Assembly: GCA_034509735.1 (NCBI GenBank)
Contig: JACGWO010000010.1
Span: 6,957,193 to 7,021,192, forward strand
Direction: 5' to 3'
Source of the DNA: Sesamum alatum
Lineage: Eukaryota > Streptophyta > Magnoliopsida > Lamiales > Pedaliaceae
Length of the DNA stretch: 64,000 nt
This document shows positions 46,299-57,830 of this stretch, piece by piece (the stretch's first letter is position 1; each line of letters starts with the position of its first letter). A model generated the notes under the pieces. It ran no database searches, was not told the origin of the DNA, and saw only the letters and a program-made list of their open reading frames with translations. The position numbers and the translations under genes are program-made.

Positions 46299-46999
46299 TG
46301 TTGGAAAATGGTGAATGATAAATTAAAGGATAAATCGTGACAAGTGATTGGTTACGATGTGTGACACATAACGGACTCGTGATAGCTTGTGACAGCTCGT
46401 GACACGTAGATGATGGTTGATGGGCCCCAATCATCATCCGGTCGTGTCTGATCAACCTAATGGGTGTATCCTTTGGTTGAAATGATATGTCCATTTGGTG
46501 AAACCCTTTGGATGAAATGACGTGTCCATTTGTGTGAAATGGTATGTCCTTTGGATAAAAGGATGCATCCATTTGAGTTAAATGATATGTCCTTTGGGTG
46601 AAATGATGCATCCATTCGGTTGAAAGGTCATAACTTTTCAAAGGCATCTTTTCTGATTGGACATATCCATACGAAACACCTTTCCAACTCCTATAAATAG
46701 ATCTCCCATTTTCATTTCATGGTATTATTCAAGCATTCAACTATTCATAGCATTCTTAAGCATACAAAGCATTTTAGAGTTTAGCAAGAGAGTTTCAAGA
46801 TATCATTTGGTTCGCCGTTTCTCAAAGTTTGCAGTGCTGCTACTTTGAGATATAAAGTCGTTGTATCTTGGGAGACAAATTGCCAATTCCGTGAGCACCA
46901 GAGCGGGGCAATAATTGTCTTAAAGATAAAGAGTCTAACTCTTGCCTCGACTTTGTAATACACAATTTTCCGCACTATCTAACTCATTCATTCATTACA
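46299..46999 (+). mobile_element. Solo LTR with 5-bp target duplication
   Basis: 701 bp starting TGTTGGAAAATGG and ending CATTACA (TG..CA), flanked by identical ATACT at 46294-46298 and 47000-47004. It contains a minisatellite at about 46470-46625 of units near 24 bp (variants of 'tttgg.tgaaatgatatgtcca'). A TATA-like 'cctataaatag' lies near 46690, and a U5-like tail follows. No internal retroelement sequence accompanies it, so it is the product of LTR-LTR recombination. A diverged inverse copy is at 61674. Confidence 0.85.
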
Positions 47000-47004
47000 A
47001 TACT

Positions 47005-47695
47005 CACTACAAGAAAATAGTTAAATAGCAACGAAAAAACTTGTTGTTGAAATCAGCGTCGAGCTAATTAGCAAGTAGAATTCTTGTTGCTAATCTACAG
47101 TATATTACAGCTACCTCCTCTGAGGTTTGACATAATTATAAATACCCCTTCGTTGTTTAAAAAATCAAATACTACTCTGAGGTTTGTAACATTTTAACAA
47201 ATAACCAATTTTCATCCATTGTGTGGGTGAACTGATCAAAATGCCCTTATGCACTGAATTGTTTTTTTATTTAATTCTTAAAATTTTTCTGGGGACTACA
47301 ATGCGCAGGGAGAGGTTTGTTAAGTTTTTTACAGATGAGCAATAATGTAATTTGCCTCGATTGATTTTTCTACAATTTTAATAAAAACTTCAAGGGCAAA
47401 ATGATCAATTTCAGGCTTTTGGTGAAAAATTACAAACCTCAGGGAGGCATTTTTAATTTTTCAAACACCGATGGGGTATTTGTAATTATGCCAAACCTCA
47501 GGGGAGGTGGCTGTAATTTATCCAATATATTTTAAACAATTCGTTGTTAAATTTGTTACCAAGTAAATTTTCGTTGCTAAATTCATTAGCAAGTAAAATT
47601 TTTTTGTTAAATAATTTATTAGCAACAAGAATTTTACTTACTAATTAACTCGGCGCTGATTTTTTCCGTTGCTATTGAACATTTTTCTTGTAGTG
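47005..47695. mobile_element. CACTA-type MITE, family D copy 3, enlarged by a nested MITE
   Basis: Starts CACTACAAGAAAATAG directly after the LTR duplication and ends TTTTTCTTGTAGTG. Subterminal 'gtcgagctaattagcaag' has its inverse 'cttactaattaactcggcgc'. The 3-bp flanks ACT and ATT differ at one base. The inner segment 47100-47523 is family E. Confidence 0.75.
47100..47523. mobile_element. MITE family E copy 2, nested
   Basis: 424 bp with 'tattacagctacctcctctg' at the left and 'ggggaggtggctgtaattta' at the right. It matches the element at 41145 along its length, including 'aatgcgcagggagag' near the centre. Confidence 0.7.
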
Positions 47696-48265
47696 ATTTA
47701 TAAAAGTAGGAAAACTACATGATAATATATAGTCTGTGTGGCTTCGACTGCTATCACTATTATGGATTAGGACATATTTTTAGGACTGTGTATAGATTGC
47801 TTGAGGAATACTTACAAATTCCCACCCAATCTGACTCTTATATCAATAGAGGAATATATATGACCCACGGTACAAAGAAATGGATTACCCCCTCCATTAA
47901 AAATGATCACTATTTAAGAACTATTGTAAATCGATACTAACTAGGGTCAAATGAATTAATTGATTTGAAAATTTATATTTTGATCATAATTAATTAATAT
48001 TCATCGTGATTCTAATTATATCAGAATATTTGTCATGATTATTAACTATACCTAATATTTTCAACCTAGCATGCTGAAATAAAGGTTAATAGCCTTTGGG
48101 AAGCCGTCATTAATATAATTCACCATAAATTTCCAATTTCGACCATGTTAATCAACCATGTCAAAAATTCATATCTCTTCTAGTATTGCCACGACTATTT
48201 GACTTATGTAAGTAATTCGTTCTTATCACCCAAGTAAAGAAACTTTTGCACTACATATATATATA

Positions 48266-48507
48266 GGGATAAATACAATTTATCCCCTTGTGATATAAGA
48301 AATGAGCAAAAATACCCCAATTGAAAAAATAAGTAGCAAATTATCCCATGTGATCTTAAAATGAAGCAAATTACCCCCGGTGTTTTCCCTTGATAGGGGG
48401 TAATTTACTTCATTTCTCAAAACACATGGAATTAATTTGCTAATTATTTTTTCACAGGGGGTTTTTGCTCATTTCTTATATTATAAGGGGTAAATTGCAG
48501 TTATCCC
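48266..48507. mobile_element. MITE family A copy 4
   Basis: 242 bp, GGGATAAATACAATTTATCC to 'taaattgcagttatccc', highly palindromic around 'ggtgttttcccttgat'. It is inserted in an AT dinucleotide tract, so any duplication cannot be separated from the microsatellite. Confidence 0.7.
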
Positions 48508-49570
48508 TATATATATATATAATATCCTCCAAAATGCATAGAAAATTCATAAAATCGCAGAATTAGTCTAGGGTCGAAACGAATAACTCGTGTTTTCATT
48601 TTAATGAGTCACTAAATAGCTTTATTGTAAGTATGATGAGTATCCACTCTCTAGTGTGGAATGATGCTCAATCATCATCTTTCTACAACAACTTACACAA
48701 TATTGCCAAATAACAAATACCATTTCGCCAAAAATTTCGACATAATTAGGCATTAAACCATTCTCAATCATATCTATATATATCGATTATTTTTGGTTAT
48801 GGTGATGAGGTGTTGGAATTGCCCTCCACTATGAGTGCAATGATATATATATGCAAAGCCTACTAGAAAGGAAAGCGTCTTTCTCACACCTCAACGTGTG
48901 TGTCTGTGTGTGTAAAGGAGGGGGAGAATGAAAGAAGGAAACTGAACGTTGTGATGAGAGAGAGAGAGAGAGGGTATTGTTTGGAGTGATTTGTATGGTC
49001 GACCAACCACCATCAAACATACATCAATTTCTCCAACTAACTTGGGAATTATAAGGGAGTAAGGTGTGTTTGTATTCATTGAGAGTGAGAGAGAGAGAGA
49101 GAGATGGATTTGTTTGGAGGAATGTCTTTGTCAAAAGTGTTAATATCATCAATAGAATATGTGTGTGAGAGAGAGAGAGGGGGGGAGAGAGACTACCTAA
49201 GTATGCCCATTTCGACTTGTACAAAAAACCAAAATGAGAAAATATTTAAATTTGGATACATGTCACATCCCTGCCCAAAAAATAAAATAAATTATTTTCT
49301 CTATTGTAAATTACTATGATTTTAAAATCATGACAAATCATACTATTTATCACAGTCAAATAAAATTGATGAACATTAAAGTAGCCGACCATATTCATGT
49401 TCTTGTTCCTATTGCCTCAGTTGTTACGCTGAAAAGTCGACTTATCCGGTCTTCCGAATAAGTTTTCAGTCCACTTCGTCAAACACTGGCAGTAGCGGAT
49501 GAAGATTTGGTTGACGACGATAGGGCTTTTGATGGTGATTTAAATGACTAGACCTGAACCAATTGATATT
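48508..49570. other. Intergenic with GA-rich microsatellites
   Basis: (GA)n tracts at about 48957-48972, 49085-49105 and 49165-49192 (mixed with a G-run), plus (GT)n at about 48896-48915. No gene. ORFs in this stretch are Ser/Leu-rich products of the GA/CT repeats. Confidence 0.45.
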
Positions 49571-50250
49571 GATCCCAAAACTGAAGAGATTGCACAATGG
49601 ACTGAGCATGAAAATAGGTCGTGGAGCTATTTTGTTAGCATTGTCAAATACCCTCTGTCTATTGTTCTGACTCATACACTGCAAAATAGTTATGGGATGA
49701 GTTGGACATGAATCTAATACTAAAGAGCAAAGGCTCGAGAAGTATTCTGTTTTCAAGTTCCTGAAGTATCAGATGGTCGAGGGTAGGTCTGTAACCGAAC
49801 AGACTCATGAGCCTATTAATCTTGCACATGCTCTATCTGATGCTGAGATGAATCTTCCTGAGAATTTTTTGGTCATATCCATTGTTGACATATTTCCCAA
49901 GTCTTGAAAAAAAGTTGACATGACACTCAAACATCAAAAAGAGAGGTTGTTTCTAGATGATCTGATGATTGCAATAAGTATTAAGGAAGAACATAGGAAT
50001 CAGACACATAAGATGCCTGTTGAGCATCAACCCCGGACTAAATTAATTGATGGGAAGGAGAAAGTGAATACTGTAAATACGAGTTCTAAAATGATTGATA
50101 ATGCAAGGCCATAAAACCAAAAAAACCAAAAGCAAATAAATCTTGTTGGAGCTGTGGGCAGGTTGAACACTAGCAAAGGATTGTATTTCTAAAAAAGTCA
50201 AAACTGGGCAAACAACTGTCGATATGGTTATGGGAGGTCCTAGCGATACT
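49571..50250 (+). pseudogene. copia 2 gag remnant
   Basis: From about 49736 the frame reads 'KYSVFKFLKYQMVEGRSVTEQTHE', then 'ALSDAEMNLPENF', a stop at about 49905, and 'ISIKEEHRNQTHKMP', all typical of a plant copia gag. The knuckle at about 50137-50190 begins C-W-S-C-G and keeps the His, but has a stop just after it and lacks the final Cys. Confidence 0.75.
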
Positions 50251-50414
50251 AGCACCTCAGGAATAACTAGAGGGTATGTCTCTATACAACCTGAACTCCT
50301 AACTGTTCATGAACCATTTGATTGGTTGTTGACACTAGAGCAAATGTGCACGTTTGTGTTGATAAATTATTTTTTTTTCTTATCAGGTCGTCAATGGAAG
50401 GACAGTGAGCATGG

Positions 50415-51340
50415 ACAACTCCAATACTGCTGAAGTACTTGGGATAGGAAGTGTGGACTTGACGTTTACTTCAAAGTGCATTCTGTCTCTAAAGAGGGTG
50501 CATCATGTCCCCACTGTTAGAAGGAATATAGTTAGTGGTTCTGTGTTAGTTAGTGAGGGTTGTGAGCTTACTTTTAAGTTTAATAAAGTTGTAATTTTGC
50601 AATTTGGTGTATTTGTTGGCAAAGGCTATTTAGGCCATAGCTTGTTTAAAATTCGTGTTGATAATAACAAAGTTCAAGTTTTTGATTCTATTTTGTTGAA
50701 TGTTGAATCTTCTTCGTTCTGGTATAGTAGATTAATTCATTCAAATCTAGGTTTAGTCAAATGTATGATGAACCTTAATTAATACCTAGTTATAATATTG
50801 AACGAGCAAACAAATGTCATGTATGTGTAGAAGCTAAACAAGTAAGGAAGCTTTATCATTCAGTCGGTAGGAATTCAGAAATACTTGATTTAGTTCACAC
50901 GAATATTTGTGAGTTGTATAGAGTTTTACTAGGGACCACAAATGGTACTTTATCACCTTATAGATGATCGCAGTAGATACTGTTATGTCTACCTCATTAG
51001 AAATAAAGATGAAGCTTTAGAACAATTTATTTTGCTTAAGAATAAAACAAAAACTCAAACTGGTAAGAAACTCAAAAGACTAAGGGCCGATAAGGGAGGA
51101 GAATATGAATCGAGTGATTTTACTAAATATGCTAGAATTTTGGATTATTCATCAAGAAACACCTCCATATCACCATCCTTAAAATAGCAAAACAGAAGAA
51201 TCGAACCTTCAAGGACATGATCAACAACTTGTTAATCACTTCTAGTACCTAAGTATTTTTGGGGAGGCTTTGAATACGGCTTTTCATATTCTGAATAGAG
51301 TCCCTATGAAACACAATACGAGTACTCCTTTTGAATTATC
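50415..51340 (+). pseudogene. copia 2 protease end, GAG-pre-integrase and integrase remnant
   Basis: The 125-codon frame 50405-50782 includes 'VDLTFTSKCILSLKRVHHVPTVRRNIVSGSVLVSEG', the standard post-protease region, and 'SSFWYSRLIHSNLG', a decayed version of the zinc-region 'LWH.RLGH'. The integrase core follows: 'IDDRSRYCYVYLIRNKDEA' and 'RADKGGEYESSDF', keeping the two Asp contexts. The Glu context is broken by stops. Confidence 0.78.
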
Positions 51341-51819
51341 GAAAGGTAGGATTTTAAGCATGCAATACTTTCGGGGTGCAAGGGTGCCTTGCAAAAGTGC
51401 TAGTCCCTAAACACAAGAGAAAGAAGTTAGGCCCTGCAACTGTTGATGCTGTGTTTCTTGGCTATGTAGATACAAGCTATGCCCTATATTTTTTGGTTAT
51501 TAAATCAGAAATTTCGGGTATAGAGGTTAAATACAATAGTTAAATTCCATGACGCTATTTTCTTAGAAGATGTATTTCCTGTAAAATCGGGAATACCTCA
51601 AAGTATTTCTTTAGATTCTTTACGAACCTCCACTTCTATCCCTGATTATGTTACAAGATAATAAATGTGGGGGTAGGTTCTAGTAGTGCAAGTCAAACAC
51701 ATAAAGAGTTAGACAAACTTAGATGGAGTAAGAGAGCTAGAATAGTTAATGATTTTGGAAGTGATTTTTATCACTTGGGATAATCAAGGATGGTCCTGTA
51801 ATCTTCAAAGATGCAATGG

Positions 51820-53330
51820 CTTCGTCTGAAATCGAGCAGTGGAAGGTAACAATCAATAGTTAGATGGACTCTATATTCTCTAATAGGACATGGGAATTAG
51901 TTGATCTCCCTCCAGGGTGTATACTATTGGATGTAAGTGGATTTTCAAACAATAAAAATAAATAATTGAACTCTGATGGGACCATTGAAAAGTTTAAAGT
52001 CGAGTTGGTGGCCAAGGGGTTTAAACAAAATGAAGGGATAGATTATTTTAATATATATTCCCCAGTAGCTCGTTTGACTTCTATCCAGCTGCTCGTTGCA
52101 CTTGCTTTGGTGTATAACCTCCAAATTCACCAAATGGATGTTAAAACTGTATTCCTGTATGGTGAACTCGAGGAAGAAATATACATGGATCAACTTGAGG
52201 GGTTTGTAGCTCATTGAAATGAGCAGAAAGTTTGTAAAGTTGTTAAGTCACTTTATGGAGTAAAACAAGCTCGCAAGCAGCGGCATGAAAAGTTTGATAA
52301 AACTATTATGACATTTGGCTTTAGTGTTAATGAGAGCGACAAGTGTATTTATTGTAAAGTTAAAAGAGACAATTGTATAATTCTATGCATGTATGTAGAT
52401 GCCTCTTTGTTGATAGGATCTAACTTGGCACTAATCACCGAACCAAGTCATTCTTGAAAGATAAGTTTTGAATGAAGGATATGGGTGAGACTAATGTAAT
52501 TCTTGGCATCAAGTTGATTTGGTCAACTGGTGTTATAGCTATTTCTCAATCTCATTATGTTGAGAAGATAATTGAGAAATTTGGCTATAAACATTGTAGA
52601 ATTGCAAATACGCGTTATGATCCTTCAATGACTCATTTTGAGAATGAAAGTGGTGTATCGGTTTCTCAACTAATGTATTCGCAAATCATTGAGAGTTTAC
52701 ATTATTTAGCGTATGGTTCGAGACAAGATATTTCATTTTTGGTCTCTAAACTGCTAGATAGACTAGTTGTCTTGATAGCACCCATTTGTGAGCTTTGGAC
52801 AGGGTACTTAGGTACGTTAAGTGCACAACATCACTGGTCATACATTATACCATGTTTCCTGCAATTCTTGAGGGATATATTGATGTTAGCTAGATAGTCC
52901 AAAACTCGAGTAGCAACGGGTGTACTGGATATGCTTTTACCTTAGATGGGGGTGCTATCTCCTGTAAGTCTGCAAAACTGACTTTGATAACCTGGTCTAC
53001 CTTTGAAGCCGAGTTACGTGCGTTAAACACGACTGGGACAGAGGCTGAATGGTTGTATGGGTTGTTGGTACAACTTCACATTGCAAGGCAACCTCTTCCG
53101 CCTATTGCAGTGTATTGTGATAGTCAAATCACAATTGCAAAGATAAGGTCATAAATTCAACTAAAAGACCAAAAGACACATCCAAGTTAGACTCAGGTCT
53201 ATAAGGGAGTTGATGTCAAACAGAGTAATCGGCATTGACTTTGTGGGAACAAAGGACAATGCGGTTGATCTTTTGATGAAAGGACTTGATATGTCATTAG
53301 TACAAAATTTCAGATTGGGGATGGGACTGA
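51820..53330 (+). pseudogene. copia 2 reverse transcriptase and RNase H remnant
   Basis: Reads 'EKFKVELVAKGFKQNEGIDYFNIYSPVARLTSIQLLVALA', 'IHQMDVKTVFLYGELEEEIYMDQLEGF', then 'LYGVKQARKQRHEKFD'. The polymerase motif at about 52390 is MYVDASLLIG: the second Asp of YVDD is Ala. Later 'MKDMGETNVILGIKL' and RNase H 'CTGYAFTLDGGAISCKSAK' and 'VYCDSQITIAK' are recognisable. Confidence 0.8.
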
Positions 53331-53361
53331 AAACCCAACACTGATGTGTTTGTGATAACAA

Positions 53362-53795
53362 CCCAACCTTCTAAATGGAGATCCCATGAAGAAAGTTGAA
53401 TATGGTATCAACAAATCAAAGGGTACAATTGAGCACCTAAATTTAGATTAATACTTTGTATCTGGAATCTTTACCCTATTAGTTTGGAAAGTGTTGTAAA
53501 CTGCTAGTACAGTAAGAGTTGAACTCTGAATGGGGGCTAGACTTTTTAGTCAAGATGCAAGCAGTGCATCCCCAGAAATGCCCAACTTAATGAATGTAGT
53601 TGTTTGGTTGCAACTAAGGAATGTGTTTTTCCTAAAAGCACTCATGGAATAGGATCAGGACACATGTCCTATAGTGTCAACCCTAAAGAACAACACATAG
53701 CTTGTAGCTTGTTGTCACTAACCAACGCTGACAAAACCATAGGCTCAAATTCAAGGTTTAGATCCATTTGACCAAGTGGCAGTCAAAGTCGGATG
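53362..53795 (+). other. Probable 3' untranslated part of copia 2
   Basis: Continues directly from the end of the RNase H region without a coding frame, up to a hAT-type insertion. Assigned to the element by position only. Confidence 0.35.
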
Positions 53796-53987
53796 TAGGG
53801 GTGGCAACGAGTCGAGCCCGAGTCGAGCTCGAGCTCGAACCTCACCTAATGAGCTCGAGCTCGTAATTATTTTTATAATTTTTTTTTATAATTTTTAATT
53901 ATTGATATAATTTTTTAATAAAATTATATTATTATAAATTATAATAGTATAGAATATATGTATATATATATAAATTAATTGTTAGGA

Positions 53988-54038
<51 letters not shown>

Positions 54039-54522
54039 CATCATCATCATCATCGTCGTTGTCATCGTCATCGTCATCGTCATCATTTTTAGATTAATTC
54101 ATGGGAATCACTAAGTTTTAACATAAATTTATAAGTAAAACTTATAGATTGTATAATGTATATTATGTATTTTATCAATTTAAAAAGTATCAGACGTTAT
54201 AAATAGATATTAAAATATAACATAAAATTTATATGTGTCATATTAAATAATTATTTTAAAAAAAGATTATAATTTACTAAATTATTGATTAAGTTTATTT
54301 TTATAATAAACTATAAAAGTTAAATGTATAAATAAATGTATAAACATATAAAAATTCTAAAAATAAAAAAATATATAAAAAAAAATTTTAAAAAAAAAGA
54401 AAAAGCTCGCGAGCGGCTCAAACAGTATATATTGAGCTCGAGCTCGAGCTGGCTCAACTCGAGCTCAAAATCAAGCCGGCTAGCGAAGCTCGCGAGCCGG
54501 CTTGACTCGCCTGCCACCCCTA
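53796..54522. mobile_element. hAT-type MITE with 8-bp target duplication
   Basis: 727 bp with TAGGGGTGGCAA at the left and TGCCACCCCTA at the right. Flanks GTCGGATG (53788-53795) and GTCGGTTG (54523-54530) match at 7 of 8. Subterminal regions are made of GAGCTCGAGCTCGAG-like palindromes, and the interior is very AT-rich. Eight-base duplications and a TAGGGGTGGCAA end are typical of hAT non-autonomous elements. Confidence 0.8.
53986..54088 (+). repeat. Compound trinucleotide microsatellite
   Basis: About 17 ATT units pass into ATC units and then an alternating (GTCATC)n tract, inside the hAT-type MITE. Probably variable in length between individuals. Confidence 0.9.
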
Positions 54523-54780
54523 GTCGGTTGACTTGGATAATGGTTCAAATCAGAAGGTACCGTTATTGGAAGTAAGTTAAGATAGCCTAAGTAAATCCAA
54601 ATATATGGATTTGTGGGGATTTGTAGTAATTTGTAATAAAAAATTTATCTAATAAATTGGATGCCTATTTGAAGGGTAATCCATAGATTAGATTGAAAGT
54701 GAGAAATAGTATGCATTTATCCCATATTGGAGGAACGAAGGGATGCCGTTGATCATTAATAAGTATATAAATATATATAT

Positions 54781-55480
54781 GTGTTGGAGTTGTAAGAGTT
54801 AAAATAACTCTTAACTTGTCCCACATTGGAAGTTCTTTGGAAAAAGAATCTCCTTATATTGAGTTCAAAGTTTAATTTGAGTTTAAAGTGTTATTGGAGA
54901 CTAGAGTAAACTTATGGAAACCCCAAACATGTGCCACAGCCGCCCGTTCGGCCCGGCTCTGGCTCTGGCTTCAGCTCCGGGCATTAAGGCGAAATCTCAG
55001 TCTCAGTAATATATCTTTTTGCAACAAAAGTATTTGTATTTACCAGAACTAATGTCAGTAGTTTTAAAGTTTGTAACAGTCAACAGTTTTGTAACAGCCT
55101 GCAGTTTCGTAATAGTCGACCGCGATTACTGCTTAGGTTTAATGCCAGTTGTTGCGATTTTGTACCTACTGAAACGTTCAAATGTTTCCGGCAGTTACAG
55201 AACATGGCGTAATGCAATTTATGATTTTTGCTGCCTGGGGCTCTATATAAAAGTTGACCTTTCAAAACACGCCAACAACACGAAGAACAAATCTTCTCTG
55301 CTTTCTCTCCTCTGACTTTCCATGCATTCTCGGTTTTGGTTAAGTCTTTCGGCGACTGAGTCTTATTCAAGGTGAATTTCAACGTGGTGCAACGTGAAAC
55401 TCTAATATCGTCTTATCTTGGGAGAAGTGACGTTGTACCTAGTGTATGGTTAGAACGGAGCGTCTAATTTCTTCAAGGTG
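54781..55480 (+). mobile_element. LTR-like segment, possible 3' LTR of copia 2
   Basis: Starts TGTTGGAGTTGTAAGAG with 'cttgtcccacattggaag', a phrase common in plant copia LTRs. It has a TATA-like CTATATAAAAG at about 55240, then a transcribed-looking pyrimidine-rich stretch and 'tatcttgggagaagtgacg'. The 3' end and any duplication could not be fixed. Link to copia 2 is inference from order and strand. Confidence 0.4.
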
Positions 55481-56359
55481 AGCAATTCTTTTTTTGCGAT
55501 TTTGTATTTGAACGGAAGTTGTCACAATATGACTTTCAATCAGATAAGTTTTTTGTTTACAGTTTGTTGTTAACACCATATCTAAATTGTGTTTTGTTTG
55601 TGCTCCGATTTGTTTGTTCGCAAACTGGTTAATTTAGAACTGCTTATTACGAAACTATAAATTGGATATCTTAACTCATGATTCGTGTTTTTCAAAATAT
55701 TGCCTTATTGTGCTATTATTTCCAGTATATCTGCTTTAAAATTATCCAAAATTAAAGTTGTAATAATATTTCACTTGACATTAAGGATTGTTTCGAAAAT
55801 ATTGTTGGGCATAAACCTTTTAGCTTATAATATCCTAATAAAATTGTGACGGATAATAATTAACCACGGTTACACAATGATTCTTTAAACGTTGTTTTAG
55901 TATGTGAGGCCAAAATATTAGCTATAATTAAAAGTATTTTGACCACAACTAAAATCATGAAAAATTCGATTAGTCGTTGTTAAAGTTTATTGCATTAGTT
56001 TCGTTTGACAACGATCAAAAGTATTAATTTACCGTATCTTTTAAATCGTACATAGTCATTATTTATATATTTATATATAGAGAGAGAATAATCAATTTTT
56101 TTATAGCATTAATTATAAAATTGTCATTGCTATGTTATACATTTCGTAATTTTATTTTATCCAAACACTTCAATAATTTTTTTTTAAAAAAAAAGCTCAA
56201 AAAATATCTCATATAATCCATAAACTTATAAGATCTTACAAACTCTAAACCATCTTATAACCTGTTCTAAAAACTTATAAACTCCCTCAAACACCATCTA
56301 AATTAGGAACTACGTATTTTCTAACTATTGCTTAAAGAGGGTATATATATATATACATT
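55481..56359. other. Intergenic with MITE fragments
   Basis: 55825-56050 has 'aaccacggttacacaatg' and 'gaccacaactaaaatcatg' phrases like family C. 56150-56297 looks like a right end of family J ('cttataaactccctcaaacacc'). No gene. Confidence 0.4.
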
Positions 56360-56689
56360 GGTTTAATTGTATTTTTAATTTTGTAACTATAATCATATGG
56401 TACATATTTTAGTCTTGTAAATTTGCAGGATTGTAAAATATAGTCCCTTACCTTTTTTAATTTCACTAGTTTAAGACAAACTTGGCCGAATTTTCAAAGG
56501 TGGCCGGAGAGTGACATAGTTGATTGAAAGTGACCTAAATTTTTCTGGCCAATTTTTGAAGCTCTAGCCAATTTTATTTTGAAATCGCAAAAATTAAAAA
56601 TATACATGACTAAACTGTTACCCTAGTAATAGTTACAAACAAAATATATAATAAAAAATATAATTATGGACCAAAAATACATTTAAGCC
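56360..56689. mobile_element. MITE family I copy 3
   Basis: 330 bp with 'ggtttaattgtattttta' and 'ggaccaaaaatacatttaagcc' termini. The centre carries the 'ttggccgaatttt' type sequence. Flanks are AT-rich and only loosely similar. Confidence 0.55.
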
Positions 56690-56705
56690 TATATTTATAT
56701 CTATA

Positions 56706-56957
56706 TCTACACTCATATAAAAAAAAAAGTCCCTTTCACTCATAAACGGCGGTTTGTGACACCTCGACACAATTTTTTTTGTTGTGTTGATAATACCCCT
56801 AATTTGTTTTTCTTTTCATTTCTTTCTTTACTCTTTTCCTTTTTTGAAATGTGATGTATCGATTTATATTTTTTATTCTTATTTATAATATACTTTAAAA
56901 TATGAAAGGTTATTTACTATATACAAGCAGGTACGGCGTGCCACGACAACAACGTAA
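56706..56957 (+). mobile_element. Diverged Helitron-like element copy 2
   Basis: Starts TCTACACTCATATAA after an A and proceeds through 'ttcactcataaacggcggtttgtgac', the counterpart of the 8906-9148 element in opposite orientation. It closes with 'ggtacggcgtgccacgacaac', a decayed version of the same hairpin; no CTRRT end is kept. A further partial copy follows at about 56958-57060. Confidence 0.45.
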
Positions 56958-57060
56958 TATAAAAAGAAAGTCAGTTTTCACACACAAACGACGATTTATG
57001 ACACCATTACACCAAATTTTAAAATGTCAATTATACCCTTAAATATTTGTCCAATATAGT

Positions 57061-57830
57061 TATTTGTTTATTTTAAACGGTCCACGTCATTTTTTAATCA
57101 CCAATATACTATCATATTTGACGTTCATTTTCACTCATATTGATCATCTAATCCGTTTTTAATTATGTATTGATTTTTCTTTTAAAATATGTGTTCTACC
57201 TATCTGATTATATGTGTGCAAATACAGCATTAAATTGTGGCTAATATATATATAAAGAAAAGAGAGGGCACGGCGGTGGTGGTGGTGGGGACGGAGAAGT
57301 GTTAAGAGTGAATGATTTGGTCCGCCGCGTGATGGCCGACCGCACCGCGAGCAACCGCGTCCACATCACTTTTGCCGCCCCTCCCCACCCCCTCTCTTTC
57401 ACCCTTTTCACTAAGAATTGTAACCAAAGTTTCTATTCTTCTTCTGTCCCTAATTAATAAAATATTTTACAAATTTAATAGATCTATTTTATTTTATTTT
57501 GATGTGAAAGTAATGAATTATCCCTATTTGAAATAAATCAAATAAAATCATTCCTGTCGAATATCAATCTAACAAAGACAATTATAACAATCATATATTG
57601 ATCAATAATACCAAATATATTAAATGCCACTAATTGTATGGGCAATTACTTTATTTTATGTGAATTTATTATAAGTTATTATTTTCTATTATCTATAATT
57701 TTTACAGTTATTAACTTAAAGAATGTGGACTGTGGTGAATTATTATAATTGACATCTTGATAAAATAATACAGTTACTGATTTTATAGAAAGAAAAAGTT
57801 AACGCTGTTGACAATAAGTGGCATATATAT
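57061..57830. other. Intergenic with a short GC-rich island
   Basis: 57264-57415 is markedly GC-rich ((GGT)n, then 'ggtccgccgcgtgatggccgac', then a C-rich run) in AT-rich surroundings. No coding frame is convincing. It may be a promoter or 5' end fragment of a lost gene. The rest holds nothing supportable. Confidence 0.35.

Larger units (their letters stand above)
46063..47816. repeat. Three-unit tandem repeat (about 111-125 bp) interrupted by insertions
   Basis: Units start at 46063, 46188 and 47704, each with 'aagta.gaaaactacatg', then 'tagtc.g.gtggcttcgact', then 'ggacatat', 'tgtatag..tgctt' and 'aatactt'. Between units 2 and 3 sit a solo LTR (46299-46999) and a CACTA MITE (47005-47695). 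The original locus was thus a contiguous array. Confidence 0.75.
49571..53361 (+). mobile_element. Degenerate Ty1/copia retrotransposon 2
   Basis: Gag with a degraded zinc knuckle, GAG-pre-integrase, integrase, reverse transcriptase and RNase H follow in copia order on the plus strand, with many stops. It is a different lineage from the element at 9.8 kb. No 5' LTR is visible before 49571. An LTR-like segment at 54781 may belong to it. Confidence 0.85.

Noticed and set aside
46117..46647. 176-codon open frame (-) with repeated 'H..T..D.SFYPKD'-like peptides
   Set aside because: The repeated part is the minisatellite within the solo LTR; the frame crosses the LTR boundary into flanking repeats.
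46299..46999. A CRISPR-like spaced repeat array at the minisatellite
   Set aside because: The units are contiguous and variable with no unique spacers, and this is nuclear plant DNA.
54336..54575. Lys- and Ser-rich frames at the right end of the hAT-type element
   Set aside because: They are translations of A-runs and GAGCTCGAG repeats.
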